Shown piece after piece: positions 62,314 through 64,000 of a DNA stretch of 64,000 nucleotides. The stretch spans positions 1-64,000 of the forward strand of contig NZ_JAUMZV010000008.1 of the NCBI RefSeq assembly GCF_030527935.1, read 5' to 3'. The position numbers and the translations under genes are program-made. Within the stretch, counting starts at the first letter, position 1, and every line of letters begins with the position of its first letter. The notes under the pieces are model-generated. The model was not told the origin of the DNA. It did no database searches and saw only the letters and a program-made list of their open reading frames with translations. The DNA comes from Kingella sp. (in: b-proteobacteria) (GTDB lineage: Bacteria > Pseudomonadota > Gammaproteobacteria > Burkholderiales > Neisseriaceae).

Positions 62314-62460
62314 AAGGGCGCGGGGCAGCGTTTCAGGCTGTCTGATATTGCGCCCGCGTTGATGCGTTGCATGGGGTTTCGCTGTATTGAATTTGCCCTA
62401 CTCATTTTTTTTCAGGCTGAAACCTTTGCCCCCCAGCGGCAGCCTGAAAAATAAGAAATG

Positions 62461-62568
62461 CCGTCATTCCCGCGTAGGCGGGAATCTTGTTTGATATTCA
62501 GAAATTTCCGTCAAAACAGTTCATTGCATAAACTCAACCAAGATTCCCGCTTGCGCGGGAATGACGGA
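62461..62568. repeat. Neisserial intergenic mosaic-type element bounded by two dRS3 repeats
   Basis: ATTCCCGCGTAGGCGGGAAT (62466-62485) and ATTCCCGCTTGCGCGGGAAT (62544-62563) both fit the dRS3 consensus ATTCCC-N8-GGGAAT known from Neisseria. The outer CCGTCATTCC and GGAATGACGG are inverted, and about 58 bases lie between. Confidence 0.85.
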
Positions 62569-62674
62569 GAATTGACTGTTTCTTGTGCATTTTTAGGTTT
62601 TGCAAAAGTTTCAGGCTGCCTATTGGGTTGAAGCCTTGCAAAAGCCTGATGCAGCCTGAAACAGCGTTTGGCTT

Positions 62675-62766
62675 GTAGGTCGGGCATTGATGCCCGACAA
62701 ACACTGACCTATTTATCTTGCAACACACTACAAACTTAAAACGTCGGGCATCAATGCCCGACCTAC
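62675..62766. repeat. Palindromic element GTAGGTCGGGCAT, copy 2
   Basis: 92 bases with the same inverted ends as the copy at 22714; the central part differs in sequence and length. Confidence 0.8.
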
Positions 62767-62829
62767 AAACTTTTCAGGCTGCCTATACCACAAAAGCAGC
62801 CTGAAAACCCATTCCTCCAATCATCCATT

Positions 62830-63393
62830 ATGCCCCGCCTAATTAGCCACCACGCCTCCGCCGCCATCCGCCGCCATATCCAGCGCGGCGGTTTGATTGC
62901 CTACCCCACCGAATCCTGCTACGGCATCGGCGCAGACCCGCGTAACGCCCGCGCACTACGCGCCATCATTCGCCTGAAAAAACGCCCGCAACACAAAGGC
63001 TTAATCACCATCGGCAACACGCTTGCCCAACTTGAACCGCTGCTGCAAAAGCAGCCTGAAAACGTGTGCCGCCATCTGCACGCCACATGGCCCGCGCCGA
63101 TTAGCTTTGTGCTGCCCGCCCATCCACGCGTGTTGCCACAACTGCGCGGCAATCAGCGCGGCAGGCTGGCGGTGCGCGTGCCACAGCACCCGATTGCGCG
63201 GGAGCTATGCCGCATCGCGCGCACGCCGCTGGTGTCCACATCGTGCAACCAATCGGGCAAGCGCTCGTGCAAAAGCGCGCGCGAAGTGCGGCGGCTGTTT
63301 GGACGCAAGCTGTGGCTGATAGGCGGGCGCGTGGGCGGACGCAAGCAGCCGAGCGAGATTGTGGATTGGGTGAGCCATAAGCGGCTGCGGTAG
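62830..63393 (+). CDS. tsaC: Threonylcarbamoyl-AMP synthase (YrdC/TsaC)
   Basis: 187 residues, the length of the single-domain TsaC. It makes threonylcarbamoyl-AMP for the t6A37 modification of ANN-reading tRNAs. Conserved parts: GGLIAYPTESCYGIGADPRN, LKKRPQHKGLITIG, WPAPISFVLPAH and the RVPQHPIARELC..TPLVSTSCNQSGK block. The C-terminus is strongly basic. Confidence 0.94.
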   Translation: MPRLISHHASAAIRRHIQRGGLIAYPTESCYGIGADPRNARALRAIIRLKKRPQHKGLITIGNTLAQLEPLLQKQPENVCRHLHATWPAPISFVLPAHPRVLPQLRGNQRGRLAVRVPQHPIARELCRIARTPLVSTSCNQSGKRSCKSAREVRRLFGRKLWLIGGRVGGRKQPSEIVDWVSHKRLR

Positions 63394-63407
63394 GTGGTTG
63401 CTTGCTT

Positions 63408-63569
63408 AGAACCTGTATTCACTATTTCCATAGACATCTTTTATGTCCTAAAAACGTGGCTACTGCGTTAAAAATGCTCGCAAGGTGTCCAACCTTACTG
63501 CGCTTTTTGCCTTGTATCCGCGCTTTTATTTCATAAAATCTGCCTATGGAAATAGTGAATACAGGTTCT
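63408..63569. mobile_element. 162-bp MITE-like element with perfect 26-bp terminal inverted repeats
   Basis: Left end AGAACCTGTATTCACTATTT.. (63408-63433) and right end ..AAATAGTGAATACAGGTTCT (63544-63569) are exact complements over 26 bp. TTA on both sides may be a 3-bp target duplication, as produced by IS5-type transposases (inference). No ORF is inside. Confidence 0.8.
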
Positions 63570-63709
63570 TAAACGCGTTTCAGGCTGCCTAACACGATTA
63601 AGGCAGCCTGAAACCTTTGCAAAATCTAAAACACAACAAGAAATGGTCAATTTCTCCATGTTTGAACGCGAGCCCAGATGATGGCAGCCTGAAATTTATT
63701 TCGCGCCCC

Positions 63710-63738
63710 TACGGATTGCTTGCAAGCCGTGCGCTGGC
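63710..63738 (-). repeat. Dispersed palindrome GCCAGCGCACGGCTTGC, copy 5
   Basis: TACGGATTGCTTGCAAGCCG followed by TGCGCTGGC, the complement of copy 1 with one substitution. Confidence 0.65.
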
Positions 63739-63863
63739 TTGGATTTCAGGCTGCTTATTGGTTGCAATCTCTCCGTTTTTTCAGGCTGCCTTGGGGGGAA
63801 TGGGCAAAGGCATCCTGCGTAGCGAAACGGAGTTGCGAAGCTAAAACCAATCCATCCCACAGC

Positions 63864-63920
63864 AAAAAACCGTTTGATGCAATACCAAAAAACGGTTTTG
63901 TTTTTTCAGGCTGCCTTAGG
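63864..63920 (+). terminator. Hairpin of the AAACCG..CGGTTTTG type with following DUS
   Basis: AAAACCGTTT and AAAACGGTTTTG pair around GATGCAATACC, followed by TTTTTT and an inverted DUS. Similar hairpins next to a DUS occur at 27926, 29886, 30065 and 42600. Confidence 0.55.
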
Positions 63921-64000
63921 GTGTGTAGCAAAGTGTGCCCACAAGATTGCGCAAACGGCGTGCGCAGTAAAGCTGCACGTCCTACGCCCCTACGTCTGCA

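Larger units (their letters stand above)
62258..62829. other. Repeat-rich intergenic region
   Basis: 572 bases holding a GCCAGCGCACGG palindrome (62285), a dRS3-type neisserial mosaic element (62461-62568), the second GTAGGTCGGGCAT element (62675-62766) and several DUS. No gene. Confidence 0.75.
63394..64000. other. Repeat-rich 3' end of the window
   Basis: Contains a MITE-like element (63408-63569), a GCCAGCGCACGG palindrome, several DUS and a terminator-like hairpin near 63866. No gene is supported up to the window edge. Confidence 0.7.

Overview
The window comes from a naturally transformable Gram-negative bacterium of the family Neisseriaceae, most likely a Kingella species. The strongest sign is the 12-mer AGGCAGCCTGAA (reverse TTCAGGCTGCCT). 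It occurs dozens of times in and between genes, often as inverted pairs that look like terminators, and it matches the DNA uptake sequence (DUS) dialect described for Kingella. Gene content (mreBCD-mrdA-rodA, a PilB-type MsrAB, ErpA, RNase G, PNPase, a GT52 sialyltransferase-like gene) fits. The genus call is from memory of DUS dialects, not a database search.

Layout. 1-11.9 kb: an IS481-type remnant, a GNAT acetyltransferase coupled to a Kef/YbaL-type antiporter, a PBP7-like endopeptidase, ybaK with a Sel1-repeat protein, a half-size EamA transporter, panC, a frameshifted SMI1/KNR4 gene, ppiD, and ratA-rnfH. 11.9-17.6 kb: the cell-elongation operon mreB-mreC-mreD-mrdA-rodA (leftward). 17.8-22.6 kb: gatC, a frameshifted membrane-protein gene, gatA, tkt (rightward). 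22.6-30.4 kb: repeat-rich accessory DNA with a GT52 glycosyltransferase between direct repeats, rsuA, an NhaD-type antiporter, a pseudoknotted structured-RNA candidate, yfaE between inverted repeats, and tldD. 30.4-40.4 kb: a type I restriction-modification island (hsdR-rhuM-hsdS-hsdM plus an AlkD-like gene) bracketed by two nearly identical IS481-family elements. It has no Kingella DUS but carries Neisseria-dialect DUS, so it looks imported from a Neisseria. The right-hand IS carries a 212-bp MITE inserted exactly over its start codon. 40.4-41.3 kb: a duplicated block of about 350 bp. 41.4-46.6 kb: trpB, then a compact sensory operon of a sugar-binding lipoprotein, a membrane Hpt/HATPase kinase resembling CheA without a CheW domain, and a CheY-like receiver. 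47-64 kb: mostly housekeeping genes (rnc, recR, dcd, rdgC, nitroreductase, msrAB, yidB, an rRNA/tRNA methylase, pyrD, pnp, erpA, rng, tsaC) separated by DUS pairs and several dispersed palindromic repeats.

How the genes relate. The mre-mrd operon gives the rod-elongation machinery, and the PBP7-like protein trims peptidoglycan. rnc, rng and pnp cover RNA processing, while recR, rdgC and dcd serve recombination and nucleotide metabolism. The most likely undescribed system is the three-gene sensory operon at 42.7-46.6 kb. It has its own visible promoter and terminator, a periplasmic sugar-binding protein without any transporter permease, and a CheA-type kinase with no chemotaxis genes nearby. 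A second candidate is the isolated pseudoknotted RNA upstream of the NhaD-type antiporter. No rRNA, tRNA or CRISPR array was recognised.
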